This document shows, one piece after another, positions 37,924 to 48,695 of a stretch of DNA of 64,000 bases. The notes under the pieces are model-generated. The model searched no databases. It was not told the DNA's origin and saw nothing but the letters and a program-made list of their open reading frames with translations. Numbering within the stretch: the stretch's first letter is position 1; each line of letters starts with the position of its first letter. The stretch is from assembly GCF_010093305.1 (NCBI RefSeq), contig NZ_PDWS01000003.1, positions 96,001-160,000 of the forward strand, read 5' to 3'. The stretch comes from Pseudoxanthomonas sacheonensis (GTDB taxonomy: Bacteria; Pseudomonadota; Gammaproteobacteria; Xanthomonadales; Xanthomonadaceae). A program made the position numbers and the translations under genes.

Positions 37924-39060
37924 ATGCATGAACATGAAGAAGAATCCTTCGCCCTGCTGAAACTGATCCTTGCCGGCGGCGGCGTCGCGCCCCGACGCGC
38001 GCTGCTGGACGCCCATGGCGCCCCCGCGCGCAGTCTGGCCGCCGGAGCGTCGGCCTGGAGAGCGGCGGGTCTGAGCGAAACCCAGATACAACGGATCCGC
38101 CAGCCCGACGGCGAAACGCTGCAACGCGCGCTCCAGTGGCTGGAACACGCCCGTCACCACCTGCTCGGCTGGCACGATCCCGATTACCCGCCTTTGCTGC
38201 GCCGGATCGGCAGTCCGCCGTTGGCGCTGTTCGTGGACGGCGACCCCTCCCTGCTCTGGCATGCCGGCGTCGCCATCGTAGGCAGCCGCTCGCCTACGGC
38301 GGGCGGGCGCGACAATGCGTATTCCTTCGCCAGGGCTTTCGCCGCTTCCGGCACGGCGGTGATCAGCGGAATGGCGGCGGGCATCGATGCGGCCGCCCAC
38401 GAGGCGGCGTTGTCGGTGCCGCAGGGGGTCACGGTCGCCGTGCTCGGCACTGGACCGGACCTTGCCTATCCGCCGCACCATGCCGGCTTGCGCGAACGCA
38501 TCGCCGCGCGAGGAGCGGTGGTCAGCGAGCATCCGCCCGGCACAGCGGCCAAACCAGCGCATTTCCCCAGCCGCAACCGGATCCTGGCCGGACTGGCCCT
38601 GGGCACGCTGGTAGTGGAGGCCACCGAGCGCTCCGGCGCCTTGATCACCGCCCGCCAGGCCGGCGACAACGGGCGCGAGGTCTTCGCCGTGCCCGGGTCC
38701 ATCCACAATCCTATGGCGCGGGGCTGCCACCGGCTGATCCGCGAAGGAGCCGGCCTGGTGGAGAACGCCCAGGAAGTGCTCGACGCGCTGGTGCCGATGG
38801 CCAGCGAACTGGCCGATTTCCTGCGCGGGCGGCTTGCGGGCAGCCTCGCCCGTCCCCATATCGGGGCCGACGCCGCGCTTGCGCCGCTGAACCCCGACTA
38901 CCAGCCCTTGTGGCTGGCGCTGGGCCACGACCCAACCGGTATGGATTTACTGGTCGAGCGGACCGGATTGACGGCCGCCGAACTGTCCTCCATGCTGCTG
39001 GTCATGGAACTGGATGGACGGGTGGCGGTCGAACACGGGCGCTACTCGCGCAAGACCTAG
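37924..39060 (+). CDS. dprA: DNA-processing protein DprA (Smf)
   Basis: This 378-residue protein has the Rossmann-like core: [60 protein letters not shown] and [20 protein letters not shown], then [20 protein letters not shown]. The N-terminus is a SAM-like helical region and the C-terminus a winged-helix DML1-like domain ([20 protein letters not shown]). DprA loads RecA on incoming single-stranded DNA during natural transformation. GGAGGAATGC before the ATG is a good ribosome-binding site. Confidence 0.96.
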   Translation: MHEHEEESFALLKLILAGGGVAPRRALLDAHGAPARSLAAGASAWRAAGLSETQIQRIRQPDGETLQRALQWLEHARHHLLGWHDPDYPPLLRRIGSPPLALFVDGDPSLLWHAGVAIVGSRSPTAGGRDNAYSFARAFAASGTAVISGMAAGIDAAAHEAALSVPQGVTVAVLGTGPDLAYPPHHAGLRERIAARGAVVSEHPPGTAAKPAHFPSRNRILAGLALGTLVVEATERSGALITARQAGDNGREVFAVPGSIHNPMARGCHRLIREGAGLVENAQEVLDALVPMASELADFLRGRLAGSLARPHIGADAALAPLNPDYQPLWLALGHDPTGMDLLVERTGLTAAELSSMLLVMELDGRVAVEHGRYSRKT

Positions 39061-39101
39061 TTTCTTTCCTCCACAGCGTCAGGGACGCAGGCCGAGGGGC
39101 A

Positions 39102-39575
39102 ATGAAAGAGAGCATCCTGGATGTACTGCTTTACCTGTTCGAACACTACTTCACCGAAGACGCGGACCCCGTCCGCGACCGCGACTCGCTCCAGAACGGC
39201 CTGATCCAGGCCGGCTTCAGCCCAACCGAAATCAGCAAGGCGTTCGACTGGCTCGATGCCCTGGCCGAGCAGCGCCCGGCCGCCAGCGAACCCCGCATCG
39301 GCGGCCCTACCCGCGTCTACCACGGCCCCGAGCTGGAAAAGCTGGACGTGGAGTGCCGTGGCTTCCTGTTGTTCCTGGAACAGCACGGCGTGCTGGACGC
39401 CGACCAGCGCGAGCTGGTGCTGGACCGCGCCATGGCTCTGGACCAGGACGAACTGGACCTGGACGACCTGAAATGGGTCGTGCTGATGGTGCTGTTCAAC
39501 CAGCCCGGTTCCGAAGCAGCTTATGCGTGGATGGAAACCCAGATGTTCGACGACGAACCTGAACCGGTACACTAA
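39102..39575 (+). CDS. smg: Smg family protein (DUF494)
   Basis: From ATG 39102 the protein has 157 residues, the normal family size. It starts [17 protein letters not shown] and contains [20 protein letters not shown] and [17 protein letters not shown], the family hallmarks. It occurs next to dprA in most gamma- and beta-proteobacteria, as here (41-base gap). Its biochemical role is not established. GAGGGGCA precedes the start. Confidence 0.95.
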   Translation: MKESILDVLLYLFEHYFTEDADPVRDRDSLQNGLIQAGFSPTEISKAFDWLDALAEQRPAASEPRIGGPTRVYHGPELEKLDVECRGFLLFLEQHGVLDADQRELVLDRAMALDQDELDLDDLKWVVLMVLFNQPGSEAAYAWMETQMFDDEPEPVH

Positions 39576-39626
39576 ACCCCTGTGACCCTCCCCGTTGCGG
39601 GGAGGGCGAATCCTGCAGGGAACGCA

Positions 39627-40307
39627 ATGAGCGAGTGGTATTACTCCGCAGGCGCCGATCAGCGCCAAGGGCCGCTGGACACGGATGGTTTGATAGCGCT
39701 GTTCCGCCAGGGCCGCATCGGCCTGGATACGCTGGTCTGGCGCGACGGCCAGGCGAAATGGCAGCCGCTGGGCGATTTCGCCGCGGAGTTGGGATTTGCC
39801 GGCGGCACGCTGCCGCCGCCGTTGCCGCCACGTCCGGTGTCGATGCCGCAACCTGTTTCGGCTCCGCCGAAATCCGGCATGTCCGGCTGCATGATCGCGA
39901 TCATCGTGGCCGCAGTGCTCGCCATCCCGATGGTCGGCATCCTGGCGGCGATCGCATTGCCCGCCTACAACGACTACACGCTGCGGGCCAAGGTGGCCTC
40001 GGCCCTGCCCGTCGCCGAACCGGCGAAGGCGGCCTTGGTCGCGCACCTGACGAGCGAGCAAACCTGCCCGAACAACGAAGAAGCCGGCTTCGGCACGCCG
40101 GAGAGCTACGCCAGCGGCACCGTCGCTTCGATCTCCTTCGGCCAGTTCGAGAGCGATCTGTGCGGCATGGAATTGATCCTCACCGTGCCCGGCAAAGAAG
40201 CGCTGGACGGCAAGGCGGTGTGGCTGGAATACGATCCGTCCGATTCGTCCTGGCAATGCAGTTCGGAAATCGACGACAAGCTACTGCCGATCAAATGCCG
40301 CGGATGA
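39627..40307 (+). CDS. GYF_2-domain protein with pilin-like transmembrane segment
   Basis: From ATG 39627 the protein has 226 residues. A GYF_2 (DUF4339) domain at 1-50 shows WYYSAGADQRQGPLDTDGL and TLVWRDGQAKWQPL. A Pro-rich linker (PPPLPPRP) leads to a segment strongly resembling a type IV pilin N-helix (MIAIIVAAVLAIPMVGILAA, then ALPAYNDYTLRAKVASAL). A periplasmic C-terminus with four Cys (EQTCPN, DLCGM, WQCSS, IKCRG) follows. It has no prepilin leader at the true N-terminus, so it is not an ordinary pilin. It is first of three tandem GYF_2 genes. Confidence 0.82.
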   Translation: MSEWYYSAGADQRQGPLDTDGLIALFRQGRIGLDTLVWRDGQAKWQPLGDFAAELGFAGGTLPPPLPPRPVSMPQPVSAPPKSGMSGCMIAIIVAAVLAIPMVGILAAIALPAYNDYTLRAKVASALPVAEPAKAALVAHLTSEQTCPNNEEAGFGTPESYASGTVASISFGQFESDLCGMELILTVPGKEALDGKAVWLEYDPSDSSWQCSSEIDDKLLPIKCRG

Positions 40308-40456
40308 GGATGCGCGTGCGCTGTTCGCGCTGACGCGGTTGAATTCGCAGCTTCGCGATGTTTTTTCGGCGAAGGATTCCGAGTTTCAAACCATTGCGCT
40401 TGGTCGGACGCGGCGCTTGGGGCTGATTTTTTCTGCAAACGGTCTGGGGAGACCAC

Positions 40457-41488
40457 ATGTCCATCTGGTATTACACCGACGCCGAACGGCAGCAGCAGGG
40501 GCCGCTGTCCACGGATGAACTCAAGCAATACTTCCACCGCGAAATCGTCAACCCGGACACTCTGGTCTGGCGCGATGGAATGCTGCACTGGCGCGCATTG
40601 GGCGAATTGGCCGAGCAGTTGAATCTGCTGCCTGCCGCCGCTGCGGTCGCCGAGGCGCCGCCATCGGCCAAGGCGGGACCGCCTGCGCTGGCGCCGTTGC
40701 CTCCGGTAGCGGAGCCCGAGCCCGCACCGACGATCGCTCCGGCGCCGACCAGCGGCCGCGCCGTGTTCAACTTGGGCAGCGAACCTTCCGAATTGCCGCC
40801 GCAGGTGCTGGCCGAGGCCCACCAGCGCGCCGTGCAGGCGCTCGACAACCTGGATTCCGGCAACCCTTACCGCCCCTCCCAGGCCGCGCTGCGCAGCCGC
40901 GCCCCGGCAGCGCGCAACCAGGACATCGTCTACGCCGGGTTCTGGAAACGCGCGGCGGCCGCCATCGTGGACGGTATCGTCGTCTGGATCATCGGCAGTT
41001 TCGGCGGCGAAGCGCTGGGCACCCTGCTGGGCGACCTTGCCGGTGGCGGCGAGGTTGCGGTGGCGATGATGATCCTGCTGGTCACCCTGACCCTGCAGGT
41101 CTGCTATTACGCCTTCTTCCACGCCTCGTTCAATGCCGCCACGCCAGGCAAGATGCTGATCGGCATCAAGGTGGTGCGCAGCGACGGCGAAAACATCAGC
41201 TTCCTGCGCGCGGTCGCGCGCTATTTCGCCACCATTCCCAGCGGCATCCTGCTGGGCATCGGCTACCTGATGGCCGGCTTCACCGCTCGCAAGCAGGCGC
41301 TGCACGATATGATCTGCGACACGGTGGTGGTGGATCGGTGGGCCTTCACCGCGCAGCCGGAAATGCAGCGGCACGAACTGGGAACCGCCGCTGTCGTGGT
41401 GCTGGTGGGTTATATCGGGTTGATAGTGCTGGCGGTGATATTCGCGGTAGCGCTGGGATTCGGCGATGCCCTTCGATATGCGCGCTGA
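40457..41488 (+). CDS. GYF_2 + RDD family membrane protein
   Basis: This 343-residue protein has an N-terminal GYF_2 domain (IWYYTDAERQQQGPLSTDEL; DTLVWRDGMLHWRALG), a long Pro/Ala linker to about residue 150, then an RDD domain with FWKRAAAAIVDGIVVWIIGS, transmembrane helices, GKMLIGIKVVRSDG and KQALHDMICDTVVV. RDD proteins often act as transporters or accessory membrane proteins. The architecture is shared with the next gene. The 149 bases before it show no other gene. Confidence 0.85.
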   Translation: MSIWYYTDAERQQQGPLSTDELKQYFHREIVNPDTLVWRDGMLHWRALGELAEQLNLLPAAAAVAEAPPSAKAGPPALAPLPPVAEPEPAPTIAPAPTSGRAVFNLGSEPSELPPQVLAEAHQRAVQALDNLDSGNPYRPSQAALRSRAPAARNQDIVYAGFWKRAAAAIVDGIVVWIIGSFGGEALGTLLGDLAGGGEVAVAMMILLVTLTLQVCYYAFFHASFNAATPGKMLIGIKVVRSDGENISFLRAVARYFATIPSGILLGIGYLMAGFTARKQALHDMICDTVVVDRWAFTAQPEMQRHELGTAAVVVLVGYIGLIVLAVIFAVALGFGDALRYAR

Positions 41489-41507
41489 AAGGATTTAAGG
41501 AACCTCC

Positions 41508-42455
41508 ATGGAAAACTGGTACTACGCCGACGCCGAGCGCCAACGCCAAGGGCCGCTCAGTGCGGAAGAGTTGGCGCAACGCTTCCATCAGGGCCGATTG
41601 CGCCTGGATACGCTGGTATGGCGCGATGGCATGGCCGAATGGCAGCCGCTGCGCGATTTCACCGCCGAACTGGCCTTGCACCAGGCACCGGCGGAAACCT
41701 TCTACACGCCGGCCGAACCCGCGGCGGCGGCAACGACCGCCGGCGGAACGGCACCGGCTTTCGGGGAATCCAGCGGCGACGCGGCCGGCAGCGCTTCGCC
41801 CTACGCCCCGCCCAGCGCGGCGCTGACTTCCGACGAAGCCTTCTATGCTGGCGGCGAAGTGGTGTACGCCGGCTTCTGGAAACGCGTGGCGGCCTACATG
41901 ATCGACGCCATGGTCATCGGTATTGCCACCCAGATCGTGCAACTGGTGGTGATGGGCGTGTTCTTCGGCCTCAGCGCCTCCAGCATGAGCAACCCGGAAA
42001 CCATGTTCGCCAGCGGTACCGGCATCCTGTTCGTGCTGGCGCTGTACGTGGTGCCGCTGGCCATGAACGCCGCCTATTACGCCGCTTTCCACGCCTCCTC
42101 CAAGCAGGCCACGCTGGGCAAGATGGCGGTGGGCATCAAAGTGGTGCGCACCGATGGCACCCGCATCAGTCTGGCGCGTGGCGTAGGCCGGTTCTTCGGC
42201 ACCATTCTGAGCAGCCTGACTATCGGCATCGGCTTCCTGATGGCGGCCTTCACCGAACGCAAGCAGGGCCTGCACGACATGATTTGCGACACCCTGGTCG
42301 TGGATAAATGGGCCTATACCGCCCATCCGGAATGGCAGAAACGTGAACTGGGCACGGTCACCGTTGTGATCCTTGCCATTTTTGGCGTGCTGATACTGCT
42401 TTTCGGGGCGATCATGGTGTTCGCAATGATCGGAATCGCCAGCTCCATGCGCTGA
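41508..42455 (+). CDS. GYF_2 + RDD family membrane protein, paralogue
   Basis: This 315-residue protein is a close paralogue of the preceding one: N-terminal NWYYADAERQRQGPLSAEEL, linker SSGDAAGSASPYAPPSAAL, then RDD motifs VVYAGFWKRVAAYMIDAMVI, TLGKMAVGIKVVRTDGTRI and RKQGLHDMICDTLVVDKW. It begins 19 bases after the previous stop. The strong terminator at 42523 ends the three-gene set before topA. Confidence 0.85.
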   Translation: MENWYYADAERQRQGPLSAEELAQRFHQGRLRLDTLVWRDGMAEWQPLRDFTAELALHQAPAETFYTPAEPAAAATTAGGTAPAFGESSGDAAGSASPYAPPSAALTSDEAFYAGGEVVYAGFWKRVAAYMIDAMVIGIATQIVQLVVMGVFFGLSASSMSNPETMFASGTGILFVLALYVVPLAMNAAYYAAFHASSKQATLGKMAVGIKVVRTDGTRISLARGVGRFFGTILSSLTIGIGFLMAAFTERKQGLHDMICDTLVVDKWAYTAHPEWQKRELGTVTVVILAIFGVLILLFGAIMVFAMIGIASSMR

Positions 42456-42522
42456 CCGGGCTGCAGCCCGCGCTTGACAGCCATGGGTCCGGCGTGATTC
42501 CACTATAAATAGAAGAAACCTG

Positions 42523-42550
42523 AACGCCCGGGGCACACACCCCGGGCGTT
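42523..42550 (+). terminator. Strong hairpin terminator before topA
   Basis: A perfect 11-bp stem (AACGCCCGGGG at 42523-42533, complement at 42540-42550) encloses CACACA. GGCTTC follows. It ends the GYF_2 transcript; topA starts 64 bases later. Confidence 0.7.
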
Positions 42551-42613
42551 GGCTTCTACGCCGCCCCCATCTGAAGGACACTCGCCGGCCCCGCCGGCGC
42601 TCGAACCCAACCC

Positions 42614-45157
<2,544 letters not shown>

Positions 45158-45234
45158 CTCGGCGCGGTGTCGAAGCTGGTGGCTGGGCAAGGCAGTTCGG
45201 GCTGCTCACATTGTGGGCGCCCGCCAAATGGAAT

Positions 45235-45330
45235 CGTCATTCCCGCGAAGGCGGGAACCCAGCGACTTCCGCTTGTCCCTCAAGTGGGTCGCAACAAAGG
45301 CACTGGGTTCCCGCCTCCGCGGGAATGACG
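45235..45330. repeat. 96-base inverted-repeat element (REP/BIME-like)
   Basis: Two 28-base arms (45235-45262 and 45303-45330) are inverted copies with one mismatch, CGTCATTCCCGCGAAGGCGG type, around a 40-base loop. It lies between topA and tsaC. The same ATTCCCGCGAAGGCGGGAA core is widespread in proteobacterial intergenic DNA. The remaining sequence at 45158-45412 shows no gene. Confidence 0.85.
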
Positions 45331-45412
45331 ACCTGAAAATACTTCGATTGATTCAGGCATCGCTGTAGTCAATGCCATCCGCACACGAAAGCCGGTCGAC
45401 CGGTCGCTTCCG

Positions 45413-45976
45413 ATGATCAACTCGCTACTTTCAATCCACGAAGCCGCCACCGCCCTGCAGACCGGCGGCGTCATCGCCTATCCGACCGAAGCGGTCTGGG
45501 GCCTGGGTTGCGACCCGCGCGATGAGGGTGCCGTACTGCGGCTTCTGGCGATCAAACAGCGCGCCGTCGACAAGGGTCTGATCCTGATCGCTTCGAATCT
45601 GGAGCAATTGCGGCCGTTCCTGGATCTGGCCGCCGTGCCTGCGGAAAACCTGGCGGCGGTGCTTGCCAGCTGGCCGGGTCCGCATACCTGGGTGATGCCC
45701 GCCAGCGCCGCCGCGCCGCGCTGGATCACCGGCGCGCACGACGGCATCGCCGTACGCATCAGCGCGCATCCGCTGGTGATCGAGCTCTGCAATGCCTATG
45801 GCGGCGCCCTGGTTTCCACCAGCGCCAACCGGGCCGGACAGCCAGCGGCGTTCACCCGCGAGATGCTCGACCCTGTGGTGCTTGCAGGCGTGGACGGACT
45901 GGTCGCCGGGGAAACCGGCGGACTCGGCGCGCCTACCGCCATCCGCGAAGCGCTGACCGGCGCTGCCATCAGGTAG
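45413..45976 (+). CDS. tsaC: Threonylcarbamoyl-AMP synthase TsaC (Sua5/YrdC family)
   Basis: This 187-residue protein is the usual short TsaC form. It contains GGVIAYPTEAVWGLGCDPRD, AIKQRAVDKGLILIASNLEQ, WPGPHTWVMPAS, GIAVRISAHPLV and LVSTSANRAGQPA, all family hallmarks. It makes threonylcarbamoyl-AMP for t6A37 modification of ANN-decoding tRNAs. It is usually near smg/topA/dprA, as here. The start ATG at 45413 is supported by family alignment of the N-terminus. Confidence 0.95.
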   Translation: MINSLLSIHEAATALQTGGVIAYPTEAVWGLGCDPRDEGAVLRLLAIKQRAVDKGLILIASNLEQLRPFLDLAAVPAENLAAVLASWPGPHTWVMPASAAAPRWITGAHDGIAVRISAHPLVIELCNAYGGALVSTSANRAGQPAAFTREMLDPVVLAGVDGLVAGETGGLGAPTAIREALTGAAIR

Positions 45977-46044
45977 GTCGGGGTTACACCCCCGACGGGC
46001 GCGGTGCCGGATACCTCCCATACGTCGGGGGCGTAGCCCCGACC
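45976..46044. repeat. Pair of GGTCGGGG palindromes
   Basis: GGTCGGGGTTACACCCCCGA(C) at 45976-45996 and GTCGGGGGCGTAGCCCCGAC(C) at 46024-46044 form an inverted pair across the tsaC / DUF4124 spacer. The second is identical over 21 bases to 48665-48685. Confidence 0.75.
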
Positions 46045-46068
46045 CACCAATACGCGCAAGATACCTGC

Positions 46069-46713
46069 ATGCCGCTTCTTCGCCCCATAGCCCTGCTTCT
46101 CGGTCTGTCGCTGGCCGCCATGCCAGCACGCGTGCCTGCGCAGGACGTCACCATCTACCGCTGCATCGGTGCGGCCGGCAAGCTGACCCTGCGCGACTCG
46201 CCTTGCGCGAAGGGCGAAACCCAGGAAGTGCGTTCCATGCAGCGGCCCAAGGATCCCGTGCCCACAGCGCCGCCGGTGGCGAAAGCCGCCCCGCCACCCG
46301 CCCCGCCGCCGCGTGAAGTGCAGGTCATCTACCGCAGCCCACCACGCCCGATGTACGAATGCGTCACCGCCGACGGCGAGAAGTACACCAGCGACAACGG
46401 CGAAGGCAATCCGCGCTCGGTTCCTTTGTGGACACTGGGTTACCCGGCGTGGCCGCATCGCGGCGGCGGCGGATCCCGGCCGCCTGACGACCGCCATCCG
46501 CACCTGCCCGGCGTCATCGTTCCGGGTGGTTACACCTGGGTTCGCGACGAGTGCCACGCGTTGCCGCAGCAAGAGGTCTGCTCACGGCTGTCCGACCGCC
46601 GTTATGAAATCATCCGCCGCTACAACAGCGCCCTGCAAAGCGATCAGCATCGGCTGGAACTGGAGCAGCGCGGTATCGATGCGCGCATCGCCAACGACTG
46701 CGGAAACTACTGA
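46069..46713 (+). CDS. Secreted DUF4124-domain protein
   Basis: This 214-residue protein has a signal peptide (cleavage near VPAQD). A DUF4124-type module follows (IYRCIGAAGKLTLRDSPCAK, about 27-46), then a Pro/Ala linker (APPPAPPP). A second region (YECVTADGEKYTSDNG) resembles another degenerate module, then Gly/Pro-rich sequence. The C-terminus has paired Cys (DECHALPQQEVCSRL) and a helix. Its stop overlaps the next gene's ATG by one base (TGATG). DUF4124 proteins are periplasmic with unknown function. Confidence 0.75.
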   Translation: MPLLRPIALLLGLSLAAMPARVPAQDVTIYRCIGAAGKLTLRDSPCAKGETQEVRSMQRPKDPVPTAPPVAKAAPPPAPPPREVQVIYRSPPRPMYECVTADGEKYTSDNGEGNPRSVPLWTLGYPAWPHRGGGGSRPPDDRHPHLPGVIVPGGYTWVRDECHALPQQEVCSRLSDRRYEIIRRYNSALQSDQHRLELEQRGIDARIANDCGNY

Positions 46714-47360
46714 TGAAGTTCGGACACGTCCTGCCGATCCTGTTGCTGTTCGCATCGTCGGCGGACGCCGACGAAGTCGTGTTCTATCGCTGCACCGACG
46801 CCAGCGGTGCGCTGACCATGCAGAACATGCCGTGCCCGAAAGGCCAAAAGCAGGAAAAAAAGGTCATGCAGAGCGTCAGCACGGTGCCGATGGGAGACGC
46901 CGCGCCAGCCAAGCCGGCCCCGCCCCGCACACCGCCTTCCGCGCGGCCGCCGGCGACGGCCCCGACCGCTCCATCCCCGCCCAAGCCCGCCGAAGCCGTG
47001 GCGGACGGCGGCGCCGAGCCGTCAGCCGAGAACCGCTTGCCGCCCCCCGTTCTTTTCCAATGCGTCACCTACGACAAGGACACCTACATCACCGAGGGCG
47101 CGGAGCCCCAATCGCGCTGCGTCCCCCTGCGCACCGTGGGCCTGGACGGCAATCCGCAGACCGGCGCGGGCGAAGCCTGCGAGATGATGCGCGACCAATG
47201 CGCGCGCGTGGCCGACGGCGCGCTGTGCGAAGCGTGGAAGAAGCGCATGGGCGAAACCGAGGTGGCCTGGCGCTTCGCGCGCCCGGGCAATGAAGCGAAG
47301 AACAAAGCGGAGTTCGAGCGCACGCAGAAGATCTGGCGCGAGAGCGCCTGCGGGGAGTAG
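46713..47360 (+). CDS. Secreted DUF4124-domain protein, paralogue
   Basis: This 215-residue protein has the same layout as the preceding gene: signal peptide (LLLFASSADA), module FYRCTDASGALTMQNMPCPK, Pro/Ala-rich linker, second module FQCVTYDKDTYITEGAE, and a Cys-paired C-terminal domain (GEACEMMRDQCARVADGALC). The C-terminal domains of the two proteins share Cys spacing (MMRDQC.RV..G.LC against VRDECHALPQQEVC). They are translationally coupled and may form a heteromer; this is inference. Confidence 0.75.
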   Translation: MKFGHVLPILLLFASSADADEVVFYRCTDASGALTMQNMPCPKGQKQEKKVMQSVSTVPMGDAAPAKPAPPRTPPSARPPATAPTAPSPPKPAEAVADGGAEPSAENRLPPPVLFQCVTYDKDTYITEGAEPQSRCVPLRTVGLDGNPQTGAGEACEMMRDQCARVADGALCEAWKKRMGETEVAWRFARPGNEAKNKAEFERTQKIWRESACGE

Positions 47361-47370
47361 TGCTTTTTCC

Positions 47371-47529
47371 TTCTCCCATTGGGAGAAAGCGCCCATAGAG
47401 CCTGCCCCGTACTTGATACGGGGGCGGATAAGGGAATGAAGTATCAGCCTGTAATGAAAGTTGGATGGGTAGTCACTGCCATTCCCTCATCCGTCGCTTC
47501 GCGCCACCTTCTCCCAGAGGGAGAAGGAA
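47371..47529. repeat. Palindromic repeat region between convergent genes
   Basis: TTCTCCCA/TGGGAGAA (47371-47387) could terminate the DUF4124 operon. At 47484-47515 lies a 32-base unit (CCCTCATCCGTCGCTTCGCG then CCACCTTCTCCC) matching 31 of 32 bases of the reverse complement of 56572-56603, inside priA. GAGGGAGAAGG follows. No gene is seen in this 171-base spacer. Confidence 0.8.
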
Positions 47530-47531
47530 AA

Positions 47532-48308
47532 TCAGAATCCGTAACGCAGGAACCCGCCATCCACCGCGATACATTCGCCGGTGATGTAGCTGGCGGCCGG
47601 CAGACAAAGGAAACCGACCGCGGCGGCCACTTCCTCGGGTTCGCCGATGCGGCGCATGGGCGTGCGGTCTATCACTTCTTCGTAGTAGTCCGCGTCGGCC
47701 AGCTTGCCCGAGGTGCGGCGCGTGCGGATGTACCACGGCGCCACCGCGTTGACGCGCACGCCGTCCTCGGCCCATTCCACCGCCAGGTTGCGGGTGAGCT
47801 GTTGCAGCGCGGCCTTGGTCATGCCGTAGGGCGCCCCGCTGCGTACCGCGGTGATACCGGACACGCTGCCGACGTTGACGATGCTGGACACCGCATGGCG
47901 GGTCAACAGCGGATGCGCGTAACGCGAGAGTTCGAACGCGGAGAAAAGATTGATTTCGAATATCCCTCGCCACTCGTCCTCGGTGTAGTCCACCGTGGCC
48001 TTGGTCAGGTTGCCGCCGGCGTTGTTGACCAGGATGTTGAGGCCATCGGCGTGGTCTTCCACCCAATCGAGTATTTCGCGGCGGTCTTCGTCGTCGGCGA
48101 CATCGGCGGCCATGGCGTTGATGGAGCGCTCGGGGAATTCGTCCAGCAGCTCGTCGCGCACCGCTTCCAGCGCATCGGCATCGCGCGCCACCAGCATTAC
48201 GTCGGCGCCGAAGCCCAGCAGCTCGCGGGTGACGGCCAGGCCTATCCCCGCGCTGGCGCCGGTGATCAACGCCAGTTGTCCATCCAATCGCCAACGGTTG
48301 GGAGTCAT
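47532..48308 (-). CDS. SDR family oxidoreductase (tropinone reductase-like)
   Basis: From ATG 48308 the protein has 258 residues, a classical short-chain dehydrogenase. It shows cofactor motif TGASAGIG (17-24), [19 protein letters not shown] and the Ser-Tyr-Lys triad ([20 protein letters not shown]). [13 protein letters not shown] and the C-terminal [15 protein letters not shown] follow. The absence of an acidic residue after strand 2 (VARDAD) leaves NADPH plausible. The substrate is unknown. It is convergent with the DUF4124 pair. Confidence 0.92.
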   Translation of the reverse strand: MTPNRWRLDGQLALITGASAGIGLAVTRELLGFGADVMLVARDADALEAVRDELLDEFPERSINAMAADVADDEDRREILDWVEDHADGLNILVNNAGGNLTKATVDYTEDEWRGIFEINLFSAFELSRYAHPLLTRHAVSSIVNVGSVSGITAVRSGAPYGMTKAALQQLTRNLAVEWAEDGVRVNAVAPWYIRTRRTSGKLADADYYEEVIDRTPMRRIGEPEEVAAAVGFLCLPAASYITGECIAVDGGFLRYGF

Positions 48309-48365
48309 CGCATCGCCCTTCACGGATGGGCGTAGCATAACGCCACGATCCGTGGAGACGCCTTC

Positions 48366-48602
48366 ATGAAAGCATCCCTGTTCCGTACCGGCTGCCTTGC
48401 CCTCTCGCTGGCAGGACTGGCCGCCTGCAAGCCCGAGCCGCCGCCGACCGACGAGCCGCCCGAGCCCCAGGCCACGGCTACCGGCAACACCGAACTGCGC
48501 GATGCGATCCAGAAGCCGATCGATCAGGCCAAGGCGGTAGAGGGTACGGTGCAGGAAGCGGCGGACAAGAACAGCGCCGCAATCGACGCTGCTTCGCAGT
48601 AA
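48366..48602 (+). CDS. Small Pro-rich lipoprotein
   Basis: This 78-residue protein has a lipoprotein signal with lipobox LAAC at about 18-21. A Pro/Glu-rich spacer follows ([13 protein letters not shown]), then a short helix ([20 protein letters not shown]) ending AAIDAASQ. It is probably anchored in the outer membrane. It resembles other small xanthomonad lipoproteins of unknown function. It stands alone between divergent/convergent neighbours. Confidence 0.7.
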   Translation: MKASLFRTGCLALSLAGLAACKPEPPPTDEPPEPQATATGNTELRDAIQKPIDQAKAVEGTVQEAADKNSAAIDAASQ

Positions 48603-48664
48603 CCGCGTCGCCGTAGGGCGGGCATTGCCCGCCGCTCTTCCCGCGCCTCGAATCTTGCCCGCAA

Positions 48665-48685
48665 GTCGGGGGCGTAGCCCCGACC
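48665..48685. repeat. Copy of the GTCGGGGGCGTAGCCCCGAC palindrome
   Basis: It is identical over 21 bases to 46024-46044. It lies just before the sppA stop (48696) and could help end transcription of sppA or the lipoprotein gene. Confidence 0.7.
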
Positions 48686-48695
48686 TACGCTTCGA

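Noticed and set aside
42475..42509. TTGACA and TATAAA as a topA promoter
   Set aside because: The spacing is 23 bases, too long for a sigma-70 promoter, and the strong hairpin at 42523 lies just after it.
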